In this document: positions 25,759-33,727 of the stretch, piece by piece
How the letters are laid out: the number at the start of each line of letters is the position of its first letter
Position numbering within the stretch: position 1 is the first letter of the stretch
Source of the DNA: an uncultured Bacteroidales bacterium
GTDB taxonomy: Bacteria; Bacteroidota; Bacteroidia; Bacteroidales; UBA932
DNA: 64,000 nt
Direction of reading: 5' to 3'
Assembly: GCA_905235445.1 (NCBI GenBank)
Contig: CAJOLJ010000006.1
Span: forward strand, 1-64,000
Translations under genes and position numbers: made by a program
The notes under the pieces: model-generated
What the model saw: the letters and a program-made list of their open reading frames with translations, nothing else
Told to the model about the DNA's origin: nothing
The model's database searches: none

Positions 25759-27297
25759 ATGACACAGGACGAACTTTTCAAGATTCTTGTTGCCCACTGC
25801 AAAGAGTATGGTTTCATATTCCCCTCCAGTGAGATTTATGACGGTCTTGCAGCTGTCTATGACTACGGTCAGATGGGCGTTGAACTTAAAAACAATATCA
25901 AGAAGTATTGGTGGGAGGCAATGACCCGCCTGAATGAGAATGTAGTGGGAATAGATTCCTGCGTTTTCATGCACCCTAAGACCTGGGTAGCTTCCGGCCA
26001 CGTTGCTGCTTTCAATGACCCTCTGATTGACAACAAGGACTCCAAGAAACGCTACCGTGCAGATAACCTCATAGAGGACTATCTTGGCAAGATCGAAGAA
26101 AAGATAAACAAGGAGGTAGAGAAAGGACGCCGCAAATTCGGTGAGAATTTCGATGAGGAGAAGTTCCGCGAGACCAACCCCAATGTCCTTCGCGAGAAGA
26201 GGAAATACGATGAGATTCATTCCCGTTATGTAGCTGCCGAACAGGCCAATGACCTCAAGGCTTACAGGGACATCATAATTGACTGTGGCATAGTTTGCCC
26301 CATTTCCGGTACTGCGAACTGGACAGAAGTCCGTCAATTCAACCTCATGTTCAGCACATCCATTTCCAACACCGGTGCATCGGACGACAAGATTTATCTT
26401 CGTCCAGAGACCGCACAGGGCATTTTCGTCGAGTACCTCAATGTCCAGAAGACTGGACGCATGAAGATTCCTTTCGGTATCGCCCAGATAGGAAAAGCTT
26501 TCCGCAATGAGATTGTAGCCCGTCAGTTCATCTTCCGCATGAGGGAGTTCGAGCAGATGGAAATGGAGTTCTTCTGCCGTCCTGGAACCGAGATGGAGTG
26601 GTTCAATAAGTGGAAGGAAAATAGGATGAAGTGGCATGTCAACCTTGGCATGGGTGCGGACAATTATCGCTTCCATGACCATGAGAAACTCGCTCACTAC
26701 GCCAATGCGGCAACCGATATCGAGTTCAATTTCCCCTTCGGCTTCAAGGAACTTGAGGGCATCCACTCCAGGACCGACTTCGACCTTGCCAACCATCAGA
26801 AACTCTCTGGAAAGAAGATCCAGTACTTCGATCCCGAGACAGGGGAAAGCTATGTCCCTTACTGCGTGGAAACTTCCATCGGCGTGGACAGGATGTTCCT
26901 CGCTATCCTCTCCCATTCCTACAAGGTGGAACAGACTCCCAACGGGGAGAGCAGGGTTGTGCTCAGCATTCCCGCCCCTCTGGCTCCGGTCAAAGTGGCC
27001 GTGCTTCCTCTCGTAAAGAAGGATGGCCTGCCCGAGAAAGCGCAGGAGGTTGTAAATGAAATCAAGTATGACTTCGCCTATCAGTACGATGAGAAGGATT
27101 CCATTGGAAAGAGGTATCGCCGTCAGGATGCAATAGGAACTCCTTTCTGCGTTACCATTGACAATGAAACCCTTCAGGACAACTGCGTAACCCTCAGGGA
27201 CCGTGACACCATGGAACAGGTAAGGGTTCCAATCGCGGAAATCCGTTCCATCATTGACAGGAAAGTAAACATGTCCAATCTTCTGAGGAACCTCTAG
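25759..27297 (+). CDS. glyS: Glycyl-tRNA synthetase (class II, single-chain type)
   Basis: Charges tRNA-Gly. From the ATG at 25759 (MTQDELFKILVAHCKEYGF) it has 512 residues, the usual size of the eukaryote/archaea-like alpha2 enzyme in Bacteroidetes. The open frame extends 30 codons upstream but that extension lies in the promoter zone. Motif 2 is RNEIVARQFIFRMREFEQMEMEFF; the motif 3 region is VPYCVETSIGVDRMFLAIL. The C-terminal anticodon-binding domain holds LAPVKVAVLPL, IGKRYRRQDAIGTPFCVTID and DRDTMEQVRVPI. A terminator follows. Confidence 0.97.
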   Translation: MTQDELFKILVAHCKEYGFIFPSSEIYDGLAAVYDYGQMGVELKNNIKKYWWEAMTRLNENVVGIDSCVFMHPKTWVASGHVAAFNDPLIDNKDSKKRYRADNLIEDYLGKIEEKINKEVEKGRRKFGENFDEEKFRETNPNVLREKRKYDEIHSRYVAAEQANDLKAYRDIIIDCGIVCPISGTANWTEVRQFNLMFSTSISNTGASDDKIYLRPETAQGIFVEYLNVQKTGRMKIPFGIAQIGKAFRNEIVARQFIFRMREFEQMEMEFFCRPGTEMEWFNKWKENRMKWHVNLGMGADNYRFHDHEKLAHYANAATDIEFNFPFGFKELEGIHSRTDFDLANHQKLSGKKIQYFDPETGESYVPYCVETSIGVDRMFLAILSHSYKVEQTPNGESRVVLSIPAPLAPVKVAVLPLVKKDGLPEKAQEVVNEIKYDFAYQYDEKDSIGKRYRRQDAIGTPFCVTIDNETLQDNCVTLRDRDTMEQVRVPIAEIRSIIDRKVNMSNLLRNL

Positions 27298-27321
27298 GGA
27301 CCTCGAGATGGTTCATGGATA

Positions 27322-27366
27322 GGGAGGAATACCTCAAAAGAAGGTATCCCTCCCTTCGTTTTTTCG
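27322..27366 (+). terminator. Terminator after glyS
   Basis: Arms GGGAGGAATACC and GGTATCCCTCCC (11 of 12 paired), 9-base loop, then TTCGTTTTTTCG. Confidence 0.85.
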
Positions 27367-27414
27367 AAACGAAGAATAATGACTATATTAGCACCTGCTT
27401 TGATAGTTGCCCAC

Positions 27415-29061
27415 ATGAAAAAGACTCTCAGAATATCACTTGTCAGCTTGCTTGCACTGCTTGTTGCATTGCCCTTGTCGGGAAGGGTCCCCTTCGCGGA
27501 CCTATACTCCGCAGTAAACGAGCGTCCTGACAGCGTCCTGAGCGTCCTTGAGGGAATTAATAAAGAAGAACTGAAGTCTTCCTCAGCCAAGGCTGATTAT
27601 TATCTTCTGAGGGTCATGGCCCTTGACGGAGTGTACGGTAACGTCAAGATGGAGACGGAATCATCCTTTAAGGGAACGGCAGATTATTTTGAGAAGAAAG
27701 GACCCGATTCCAAGAGAACTCTTGCCTGGTACTACCTAGGCAGGATCCAGCTTTCATGGGGCAATGTAAATGGGGCCATAGTCTCTTTCACCAAGGCCCA
27801 TAAATACGTCAAGGACCCTTATTTCACAGGGGTCATTTACAGGGAAATGTCCCGCACGTATAGCGCATCCCTCAATACCATTGAGGAGATAAACTACCTG
27901 AAGAAGGCGTCCGAATCTTTTGCCGTGAGCTCCAGTATCCAGGAAAGCGGGGAGTGCCTTCTCCAGACCGGTATAGCGTATTTCAACATAGGTGACTTTG
28001 TTTCATCTGAAGACATATTCAAGTCGGTCCTCTATACTTCCCATCACAACCGGGACAGCCTCCTTGAAGTCCAGACGCTTCGCTCATATTCTTCCCTTTG
28101 CCTCTCTAAGGAACCCCAGGACCCTTCTCTTGCCATAAGTATGCTCGCAAGGGTCCAGGACCAGATGGGCTATCCGCTGAGCTGTGAGGACAAAGGAAAC
28201 CTCTCCTATGCATACGGATTGCTTGACAGGATGGACCTTGCGGACAAATGGATCAAGGAGGCCAAGAAAAGTGCGGAGACTCCACAGGAATACAATAATA
28301 TCCGTTTCAGGGAGTACCAGATATCTTCCAGAAAAGGGGATACGAAGGCTGCCCTTGCTGCGCTTGAGGATGTCATGGACTATAACTCCTCACAGGAGAA
28401 TGCGGGCATCATCCAGAATGCCATTGCATCCCAAAGGGACTTCTTCGCTTCAGAAAGTGCCGCTTCGCAGCAGAAACTCCGTTCCACGTGGATGAGATTC
28501 ATGATAATCCTTCTGTTCATTGTCCTCGGTATAGTTATATTCCTCAACTACTACAGGATCCAGAAGATGGAGGCCCAGAGGAAACTCTCCGAGAAAAACA
28601 GCGAGGCCGAAAGGCTCATGAACATGGCGGAGGACCTTCAGACAAGGCTCCAGGAAATGAAATCCCAAAGTCCCGACCTATCGGATAACTTCACGGTACT
28701 GGAAAGGCTCTGTGAGCAGTTCTACGTCTATGAGGGCACCGACAATCTGCAGCCCAAGGTGCTTCGCGAGGTGAAGTCCGTAATAGATACCCTCCGTCGT
28801 GACAGTTCGGAAATAGAGGAGGTCCTGAACAAAAACTGTCATGCTCTCATGACCCGTTTCAGGGAAGCTTTCCCGAATATGAAGGAAGAGGATGTAAGAC
28901 TTTACTGCTACAGTGCGGCAGGTCTTTCCACGGCCACGATATCGACTCTTATGGAAAAGGACAAACAGTACATCTACACAAGGATCCACCGTCTGAAGGC
29001 CAGGATATCGTCTTCTTCCGTAAGTGACAGGGAAGAATTCCTGGGGGCTCTGTCGAAGTAA
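27415..29061 (+). CDS. Membrane-spanning TPR regulator with C-terminal HTH-like domain
   Basis: About 548 residues from the ATG at 27415 (MKKTLRISLVSLLALLVALPLSG, a signal peptide; the frame opens earlier at 27379 but that start has no signal). A periplasmic TPR-rich region (about 20-350; for example TLAWYYLGRIQLSWGNVNGAIVSFTKAHKYV) is followed by one membrane helix at about 358-380, a charged coiled coil (about 380-425) and a cytoplasmic part ending in FPNMKEEDVRLYCYSAAGLSTATISTLMEKDKQYIYTRIHRLKARI. The ending resembles a helix-turn-helix of the LuxR/sigma-4 kind. One-component membrane regulators of this build are common in Bacteroidales; target unknown. Confidence 0.75.
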   Translation: MKKTLRISLVSLLALLVALPLSGRVPFADLYSAVNERPDSVLSVLEGINKEELKSSSAKADYYLLRVMALDGVYGNVKMETESSFKGTADYFEKKGPDSKRTLAWYYLGRIQLSWGNVNGAIVSFTKAHKYVKDPYFTGVIYREMSRTYSASLNTIEEINYLKKASESFAVSSSIQESGECLLQTGIAYFNIGDFVSSEDIFKSVLYTSHHNRDSLLEVQTLRSYSSLCLSKEPQDPSLAISMLARVQDQMGYPLSCEDKGNLSYAYGLLDRMDLADKWIKEAKKSAETPQEYNNIRFREYQISSRKGDTKAALAALEDVMDYNSSQENAGIIQNAIASQRDFFASESAASQQKLRSTWMRFMIILLFIVLGIVIFLNYYRIQKMEAQRKLSEKNSEAERLMNMAEDLQTRLQEMKSQSPDLSDNFTVLERLCEQFYVYEGTDNLQPKVLREVKSVIDTLRRDSSEIEEVLNKNCHALMTRFREAFPNMKEEDVRLYCYSAAGLSTATISTLMEKDKQYIYTRIHRLKARISSSSVSDREEFLGALSK

Positions 29062-29098
29062 AAGCAGAAAGTAATTCCGTTCCACAGGACATAAAACA

Positions 29099-29145
29099 AA
29101 CCGGCACGCGGGTCTGCAAACCATCCAAGACTCAACGTGCCGGTT
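29099..29145 (-). terminator. Terminator of the candidate small RNA
   Basis: Ten-bp stem AACCGGCACG / CGTGCCGGTT with a 27-base loop, followed on the minus strand by TGTTTTATG. It lies 37 bases past the end of the convergent TPR regulator and may help terminate it too. Confidence 0.65.
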
Positions 29146-29179
29146 CTGAATTTTCCTGGCAATTCAGTGCCGAACTCTT

Positions 29180-29242
29180 TTAGTATTTCAAACTCTTGTT
29201 TTCGATGTTTGAAGAGCGTCTCCCAATCGCATCTTCATCCAT
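29180..29242 (-). CDS. Possible 20-residue peptide at the start of the candidate RNA
   Basis: ATG at 29242 to TAA at 29180 would encode MDEDAIGRRSSNIENKSLKY, a charged, soluble-looking peptide. The ATG lies only about five bases after the predicted transcription start, so translation would be almost leaderless. Being so short it may be chance. Confidence 0.3.
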   Translation of the reverse strand: MDEDAIGRRSSNIENKSLKY

Positions 29243-29253
29243 TTCCTACATTG

Positions 29254-29285
29254 CAAAGGTACGTCAGTATTTTCCCCTAGCCAAA
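29254..29285 (-). promoter_or_regulatory. Strong Bacteroidetes promoter facing left into the candidate RNA
   Basis: Minus strand: TTTG (29285-29282), 20-base spacer, TACCTTTG (29261-29254). Both boxes are exact, yet no annotated gene lies downstream on this strand. Confidence 0.8.
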
Positions 29286-29386
29286 ATATTTTCCTTATAA
29301 AATCTTTCAAAAGGTAAAATTTATATACTGATTATCAATTAGTTATAAAATAAAAATCCAATTAAAAAATATCACTCTTGTAAATA

Positions 29387-29427
29387 ATTATAAATCAATA
29401 TGTTATATAATTTATTATAAATCAATA
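29387..29427. repeat. Two 14-bp direct repeats in A+T-rich DNA
   Basis: ATTATAAATCAATA occurs at 29387-29400 and 29414-29427, 27 bases start to start. It lies about 105-145 bases upstream of the leftward promoter at 29254-29285. Confidence 0.7.
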
Positions 29428-29515
29428 GTTTAACCAATTACTACTAAAAACAAGGATTCTTCCTTCTTTTTTCCCCTCTTCGGCCCCGCAGTGGGCATTC
29501 TTTAAAAGAATGAAT

Positions 29516-29552
29516 AAAAAAATACGGAGTTCCACTATTCATGGAACCCCGT
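29516..29552 (-). terminator. Terminator after the DUF4923 gene
   Basis: Minus strand: ACGGGGTTCCA, loop TGAATAG, TGGAACTCCGT (10 of 11 paired), then ATTTTTTTA. Confidence 0.85.
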
Positions 29553-29580
29553 TCTGGATATTGTTTCAGCAAAGTCCTTC

Positions 29581-30258
29581 CTACTGTTTTGTCAGGTTGA
29601 AGCCTATCTTCATTTCATCATAATTGCCTGCGAGGGAGCTGATGGCTGCCACCGTGGAATTCTGCTTCGAAACATAGCTCATGATATTCTTGATGAAGGT
29701 GAGGAACTTGTTACCCTGGAAAAGGATCTGGCAGGAGTTGGGCCCGGTCTTCTTGAGGGTTCCTGTCATGTTGAGGAACTTCATCACTTTGCCGAACTGG
29801 AGCTGGATGCGGGTAGCGTCATCCATGGTCTGCCATGTTCCGGATACGGGAATGCCGAATGCGGTTACCTGGAAAGTCTTGTCCTCATTGAACACGAACT
29901 TGAAAGTGCCTTCCTTGACACCTACCTTTGCCAGGTACTGGTTTACTTTTGCTTCAGCCGTCCCCGTAACTGCGGTGGATGCCACATTGCTCAGGAGATC
30001 GTCTCCTCCGAGGGTGATGGCGGCACCGGTATAGTTCCAGTTGCCGACGATATTGACGGCGGTGGTGTTACCGGCAGCGGAATAGATGACCTTCGAGAGG
30101 GATCCGAGGATGTCCCCTACGGAAGAGGAGGAGGTGGTGGTGGAAGAAGAGGAAGATGAACTTCCGCCAAGGGCACCGAGAATACTGCCGAGGGACTGGG
30201 CAGATGCTGCCGTGGAAATGATCATGAGGGCAGCGAGGATAGAGTAGATTTTCTTCAT
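29581..30258 (-). CDS. Exported DUF4923 (lipocalin-like) protein
   Basis: A 225-residue protein with a signal peptide (MKKIYSILAALMIISTAASAQ), a Ser/Thr-rich low-complexity stretch (about 34-50), and a beta-rich domain starting VNIVGNWNYTGAAITLGGDDLLSNVASTA. FVFNEDKTFQV and GIPVSGTWQTMDD are typical of DUF4923, a Bacteroidales family with a lipocalin-like fold and no assigned function. It starts 11 bases after the thiL-like gene and is probably cotranscribed with it. Confidence 0.8.
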   Translation of the reverse strand: MKKIYSILAALMIISTAASAQSLGSILGALGGSSSSSSSTTTSSSSVGDILGSLSKVIYSAAGNTTAVNIVGNWNYTGAAITLGGDDLLSNVASTAVTGTAEAKVNQYLAKVGVKEGTFKFVFNEDKTFQVTAFGIPVSGTWQTMDDATRIQLQFGKVMKFLNMTGTLKKTGPNSCQILFQGNKFLTFIKNIMSYVSKQNSTVAAISSLAGNYDEMKIGFNLTKQ

Positions 30259-30269
30259 TCTATTTTGTG

Positions 30270-31280
30270 TTATTGATTGTCATCTTCAGGCCATCCCTGG
30301 GCTTTGAGGGGAAGTTCCACTCCTTCGGGTGTCACGATTACGGCACCCACTTCAGGTTGGGCAAGATGGCCGATTATGTCGAAGGACTGGAAATCCCGCC
30401 TGAACTGTTCCGCTTTCATTATTGGAATTGTGAAAAGGAGCCTGTAGTCCTCTCCACCGTTAAGGGCTGCGGAAACTGTATCTATGTCCAGTTCTTTCCC
30501 CAAGGTGAAGGAGTTACCCTCGAAGGGGATTCTTTCAGCATATATTTTTGCACCCAGTCCGCTGTCACGAACCAGCTGTTTGATGCTGTCGGCAAGTCCT
30601 CTCGTAATGAGATAGCCGCTGGAGGGGAGAATGCCTGTTTCCTCGAAATGGTTCAGAATATTTGGGCTGATGGTAGGCTTGAGATATTCACCGACGATCA
30701 TCCTGTATTTTTCCAGGTCCGGCTGCGTTCCTTCTTTCTCGAATCTTTCCCTTTCCTTTTCCAGCAGCCTCATTCCCAGATATGCTCCTCCAAGGTTTCC
30801 GCTGACACAGAGGAGGTCCTTGCTCTGGGGCTTCGGTCTGGAGTTGTCAATCTTCATGAGGGTCTGTCCCGTAGCCGCAATCGAGATGTTAAGCCCGTTC
30901 CTTGAAGGAACCAGGTCGAGAGAAACGGAGCTGATTGAAAACTCCTTGGCAGCTGAAACGATGCCTTCCCAAAGTTCCTCAATATGTGAAAAGTCCAGTT
31001 TTGAGGATATTCCAAGACGTACACTCAGGACTTTCGGATGGGACAGGGAAGCGACCAGTTCTCCCAGTACGGCAATCGTGCACTTGTATCCCAGATGCTT
31101 GAGGGGAAAATATATCAGTGAAAAGTCCACACCTTCAGAGAAAAGACGAGAGGTTGTCGTCAGGTAGACAGACTGGGAAGTCTCGAAACAGGGAGTTTCG
31201 AATGGCTTGTAGGGTGTATTCCCGAAAAGCCTTTTCAGGGCTTCAATCCTTCCAATATCGGAAAAGTTTTCCTGGGACAT
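30270..31280 (-). CDS. thiL: Divergent thiamine-monophosphate kinase (ThiL-like, AIR-synthase superfamily)
   Basis: ThiL phosphorylates thiamine monophosphate to the active cofactor. The 336 residues follow the ThiL plan: TTSRLFSEGVDFSLIYFPLKHLGYKCT (family form: TTDLLVEGVHFDL...LGxKA), a glycine-rich VSGNLGGAYLGMRLLEKE near 155-172, the TRGLADSIKQLV segment and LNGGEDYRLLFT (family GGEDYELL). The N-terminal GDDAA Mg-ATP motif is absent and the aspartate of the family's LSDIAAM segment is Glu here (LGELVAS). Activity is therefore uncertain. No other thiamine genes are near. Confidence 0.75.
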   Translation of the reverse strand: MSQENFSDIGRIEALKRLFGNTPYKPFETPCFETSQSVYLTTTSRLFSEGVDFSLIYFPLKHLGYKCTIAVLGELVASLSHPKVLSVRLGISSKLDFSHIEELWEGIVSAAKEFSISSVSLDLVPSRNGLNISIAATGQTLMKIDNSRPKPQSKDLLCVSGNLGGAYLGMRLLEKERERFEKEGTQPDLEKYRMIVGEYLKPTISPNILNHFEETGILPSSGYLITRGLADSIKQLVRDSGLGAKIYAERIPFEGNSFTLGKELDIDTVSAALNGGEDYRLLFTIPIMKAEQFRRDFQSFDIIGHLAQPEVGAVIVTPEGVELPLKAQGWPEDDNQ

Positions 31281-31343
31281 CGGATTTAGAGTTAAATTGC
31301 ATAAACTTCATGAGACAGCCATCGACATGGCTCTCCATTAGTA

Positions 31344-31351
31344 CAAAAGTA
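31344..31351 (-). promoter_or_regulatory. Likely -7 box for the thiL-like gene
   Basis: Minus strand TACTTTTG matches TAnnTTTG, 63 bases before the ATG at 31280. No -33 element at the usual spacing. Confidence 0.45.
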
Positions 31352-31522
31352 CTACTTTATCTTCAAAAATCAGCAGAGAATTCAACAATACTGCGAAAAC
31401 CATATGCGAGCGAGGATATAGGGACGATGAAACAGCGAATCGGTGCAGAAAGCGCACAGCGAAGGAGAATCCGCTCAGGCGTGATTGAGGCTCCGATAAT
31501 TCAATTTTTCAGATAAAATTGA

Positions 31523-31530
31523 TAGTTTTG
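31523..31530 (+). promoter_or_regulatory. -7 box for the EEP-family gene
   Basis: TAGTTTTG, an exact TAnnTTTG match, 26 bases before the ATG at 31557. Confidence 0.55.
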
Positions 31531-31556
31531 CAAACAGAAAGAGAGAACAGAAGCAA

Positions 31557-32390
31557 ATGAAAAGAATAATTGTACTTATTTCCCTTTTGTGTGCCCTGAG
31601 TGCCGCTGCCCAGAAACCTGCCAGCATCACGGTAATGTCATACAATATCCGCAACGGTGAAGCTAAGGACGGAACGAATTCCTGGCAATATAGATACCCC
31701 ACTTCCGCAATGATGGTAGACGACCAGTCCCCTGATATAATGGGGGTCCAGGAAGCCTATCTGTATCAAGTGCAGTATCTGGATGAGTATTGCAAGGGGT
31801 ACAGTTCCGTCGGAGTGGGACGTGAGGATGGAAAGAAAGAAGGGGAGCATATGTCCATATTCTACAACACAAAGAGGATCAAGCTCATTAAGTGGGGAAC
31901 ATTCTGGCTTTCGGATACCCCGGACAAGCCAACCTTGGGATGGGACGCCGCCTGCAAGAGGACGGCAACTTGGGCCCTTATGCAGGACAAGGCTTCCAAA
32001 CAGAAATTCTATGTAGTCAACACTCACCTGGACCATGTGGGAGTCGAAGCAAGGAAGAAGGGGCTTGAACTTATTGCTTCCAAAATAGAGGAGATAAATT
32101 CCGGGGATCTTCCAATCGTAGTCATCGGGGACTTCAATATGACCCCGGATGCCCCGGAACTGTCCGATTTCGGAAAGGTCATGAAAAGCGCCAGGGCTAC
32201 CGCATTCAGTTCCGACAGGACAACCCCCACCTACAACGCCTGGGGAAAGAGTGAAAACTCATCCATCATAGACCACATCTATTACAAGGGTTTCTCCAGC
32301 TGCACTGTGTTTGAAGTCGTGACAAAACCCTATGCAGACAGGAAATTCATATCGGATCACTATCCAGTGAAAGCGACACTTATACTCTAA
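31557..32390 (+). CDS. Exported endonuclease/exonuclease/phosphatase (EEP) family protein
   Basis: A 277-residue protein with a signal peptide (ending SAAAQ) and a complete EEP fold: MSYNIRNG, GVQEAYLYQ (metal-binding Glu), VVNTHLDHVG, VIGDFNMTPD and ISDHYPVKATL. In this superfamily such proteins cleave phosphodiester or phosphomonoester bonds in nucleic acids, inositol phosphates or lipids; the substrate is not evident. It is closely similar, by eye well over half the positions, to the C-terminal domain of the GH27 fusion at 52096-55038. It forms an operon with the serine hydrolase 11 bases on. Confidence 0.88.
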   Translation: MKRIIVLISLLCALSAAAQKPASITVMSYNIRNGEAKDGTNSWQYRYPTSAMMVDDQSPDIMGVQEAYLYQVQYLDEYCKGYSSVGVGREDGKKEGEHMSIFYNTKRIKLIKWGTFWLSDTPDKPTLGWDAACKRTATWALMQDKASKQKFYVVNTHLDHVGVEARKKGLELIASKIEEINSGDLPIVVIGDFNMTPDAPELSDFGKVMKSARATAFSSDRTTPTYNAWGKSENSSIIDHIYYKGFSSCTVFEVVTKPYADRKFISDHYPVKATLIL

Positions 32391-32401
32391 ACTTCAAATC
32401 T

Positions 32402-33655
32402 ATGAAAACCTCACAGAAAACCATTTTTTCCATTTTCCTGGCGGCAGTGACCCTGGCAGCTGGGGGTTGTTCACATAGAACAACCCTCAAGCATGCATCA
32501 CCCCAGTCCCAGAATATGGACGAAAGCAGGTTGGAACTGATAGATTCTGCAGTGAACGCCGCCATCTCCGCAGGTGAAATACCGGGAGCGGTGATTTCCG
32601 TCGTGCACAACGACAGGATAGTGTTCCTTAGGGCCTACGGCAACAAGAGTGTGGTCCCGACTGTGGAACCGATGACGGAGGATACAATGTTTGACATGGC
32701 TTCCGTCTCCAAATGCGTTGGCACGACCCTTTCATTCATGCAACTCATCGAGCAGGGAAAAGTCCGCCTTGGGGACCCGGTAGACAGGTACATCCCGGAA
32801 TTCAAGCCATGGGTGGATCCCGAGACTGGGGAGACCCAGAAAATCACGGTACAGGATCTCCTTACCCACTCTTCCGGACTCTCTGCCTATATCAGCGTCC
32901 CACCCTATCTCAAGAAATACGGTGAGAACACCCCGGATTCCCTCATGCACTACATAGCTACCGAAGTGAAGAGGAACTTTAGGCCCACAACAGATGTCCT
33001 TTACTCCTGCCTCAATTTCGTGACCCTGCAGAATATCCTTCAGAGAGTTACCGGTGAAAGGCTCTGTGACTATGCACAGAAGCATGTATTCGATGTCCTT
33101 GAACTCAAGAACACATGTTACTTCCCCCTTTTCGGGGAACCCCAGTCCAATCCCAACGCACAGGCCCTTGCCCTTAAATGCGCCCCTACCGAGGTGCAGG
33201 AGGACGGACTTCCCCTTGTAGCAGCGGTCCATGACCCCATTGCCAGGCAAATCAACGCCGGGAACTCCGGCAATGCCGGTGTATTCTCCAATGCAGAGGA
33301 CCTCAGCATCGTTGCCGCGGCTCTCCTCAATGGAGGTTCCATAATGGGAAAGAGAATACTTGGGAAAGAGACGGTGAGACTTATGTTCACAATACCCAAG
33401 AGCAACGACCCCCAGGTAGCCCGTGCACTCGGGTGGGATACCTATGACATGTACCCGGGAACCAGCGGGGATATATTCGAGAGGGAACACACAGTGGGAC
33501 ACACCGGATACACGGGGACCTCCATTGTCCTTGACCCCGACACCAAGACAGGCGTAATTGTCCTTGCCCACAGGGTGCATCCCAAGGATGAAGGTTCAAC
33601 AGCAAGGCTCCGTGCGGTCATAGCCAACATAGTTGCCGGGAGCATCCTGGATTAG
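32402..33655 (+). CDS. Serine hydrolase of the class C beta-lactamase family (lipoprotein)
   Basis: A 417-residue predicted lipoprotein (Cys23 after LAAG). The catalytic SxxK is S101-V-S-K104 in FDMASVSKCVGTT; LYSCLNFVTLQNIL supplies the YxN-like tyrosine near 199, and GHTGYTGTSIVLDPDTKTGVIVLAHRVHP the KTG-like box (HTG). This is the pattern of EstB-like esterases, D-alanyl-D-alanine hydrolases and related enzymes rather than a true antibiotic-resistance lactamase. It probably acts at the cell envelope. Substrate unknown. Confidence 0.85.
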   Translation: MKTSQKTIFSIFLAAVTLAAGGCSHRTTLKHASPQSQNMDESRLELIDSAVNAAISAGEIPGAVISVVHNDRIVFLRAYGNKSVVPTVEPMTEDTMFDMASVSKCVGTTLSFMQLIEQGKVRLGDPVDRYIPEFKPWVDPETGETQKITVQDLLTHSSGLSAYISVPPYLKKYGENTPDSLMHYIATEVKRNFRPTTDVLYSCLNFVTLQNILQRVTGERLCDYAQKHVFDVLELKNTCYFPLFGEPQSNPNAQALALKCAPTEVQEDGLPLVAAVHDPIARQINAGNSGNAGVFSNAEDLSIVAAALLNGGSIMGKRILGKETVRLMFTIPKSNDPQVARALGWDTYDMYPGTSGDIFEREHTVGHTGYTGTSIVLDPDTKTGVIVLAHRVHPKDEGSTARLRAVIANIVAGSILD

Positions 33656-33676
33656 ATCAAGTTACACATACAGTAG

Positions 33677-33710
33677 CCCCGCCTTCAGTGTTTGCGAAAG
33701 GCGGGGTCTT
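33677..33710 (+). terminator. Terminator between the serine hydrolase and dnaE
   Basis: Perfect 9-bp stem CCCCGCCTT / AAGGCGGGG, 12-base loop, then TCTT. It lies between two convergent genes and may serve both. Confidence 0.75.
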
Positions 33711-33727
33711 GTATGTCCCACAGGGAC

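Larger units (their letters stand above)
29090..29247 (-). ncRNA. Candidate small RNA (about 155 nt) or short leaderless mRNA
   Basis: An exact Bacteroidetes promoter (29254-29285) points left and a terminator closes at about 29090. The predicted transcript starts near 29247 and has three hairpins: TTCAAAC/GTTTGAA (arms 29213-29207 and 29193-29187), CTGAATT/AATTCAG (arms 29167-29161 and 29152-29146), and the terminator stem AACCGGCACG/CGTGCCGGTT followed by TGTTTT. It also holds a 20-codon frame from 29242 to 29180. It matches no RNA family I recognise; end points are inferred. Confidence 0.55.
29062..29580. other. 519-bp intergenic region: candidate RNA gene plus A+T-rich repeat-bearing segment
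   Basis: The left part (29090-29285) carries a leftward promoter, hairpins and a terminator, listed separately. The right part (about 29287-29515) is extremely A+T-rich with a 14-bp direct repeat and no coding sequence. A terminator for the DUF4923 gene lies at 29516-29552. Confidence 0.7.

Noticed and set aside
28480..28495. A fourth parS site in the TPR regulator
   Set aside because: Only 13 of 16 bases match; too weak to list as a site.
31281..31556. Riboswitch (for example TPP) upstream of the thiL-like gene
   Set aside because: The 276-bp gap shows promoter boxes but no conserved thi-box sequence that I can recognise.
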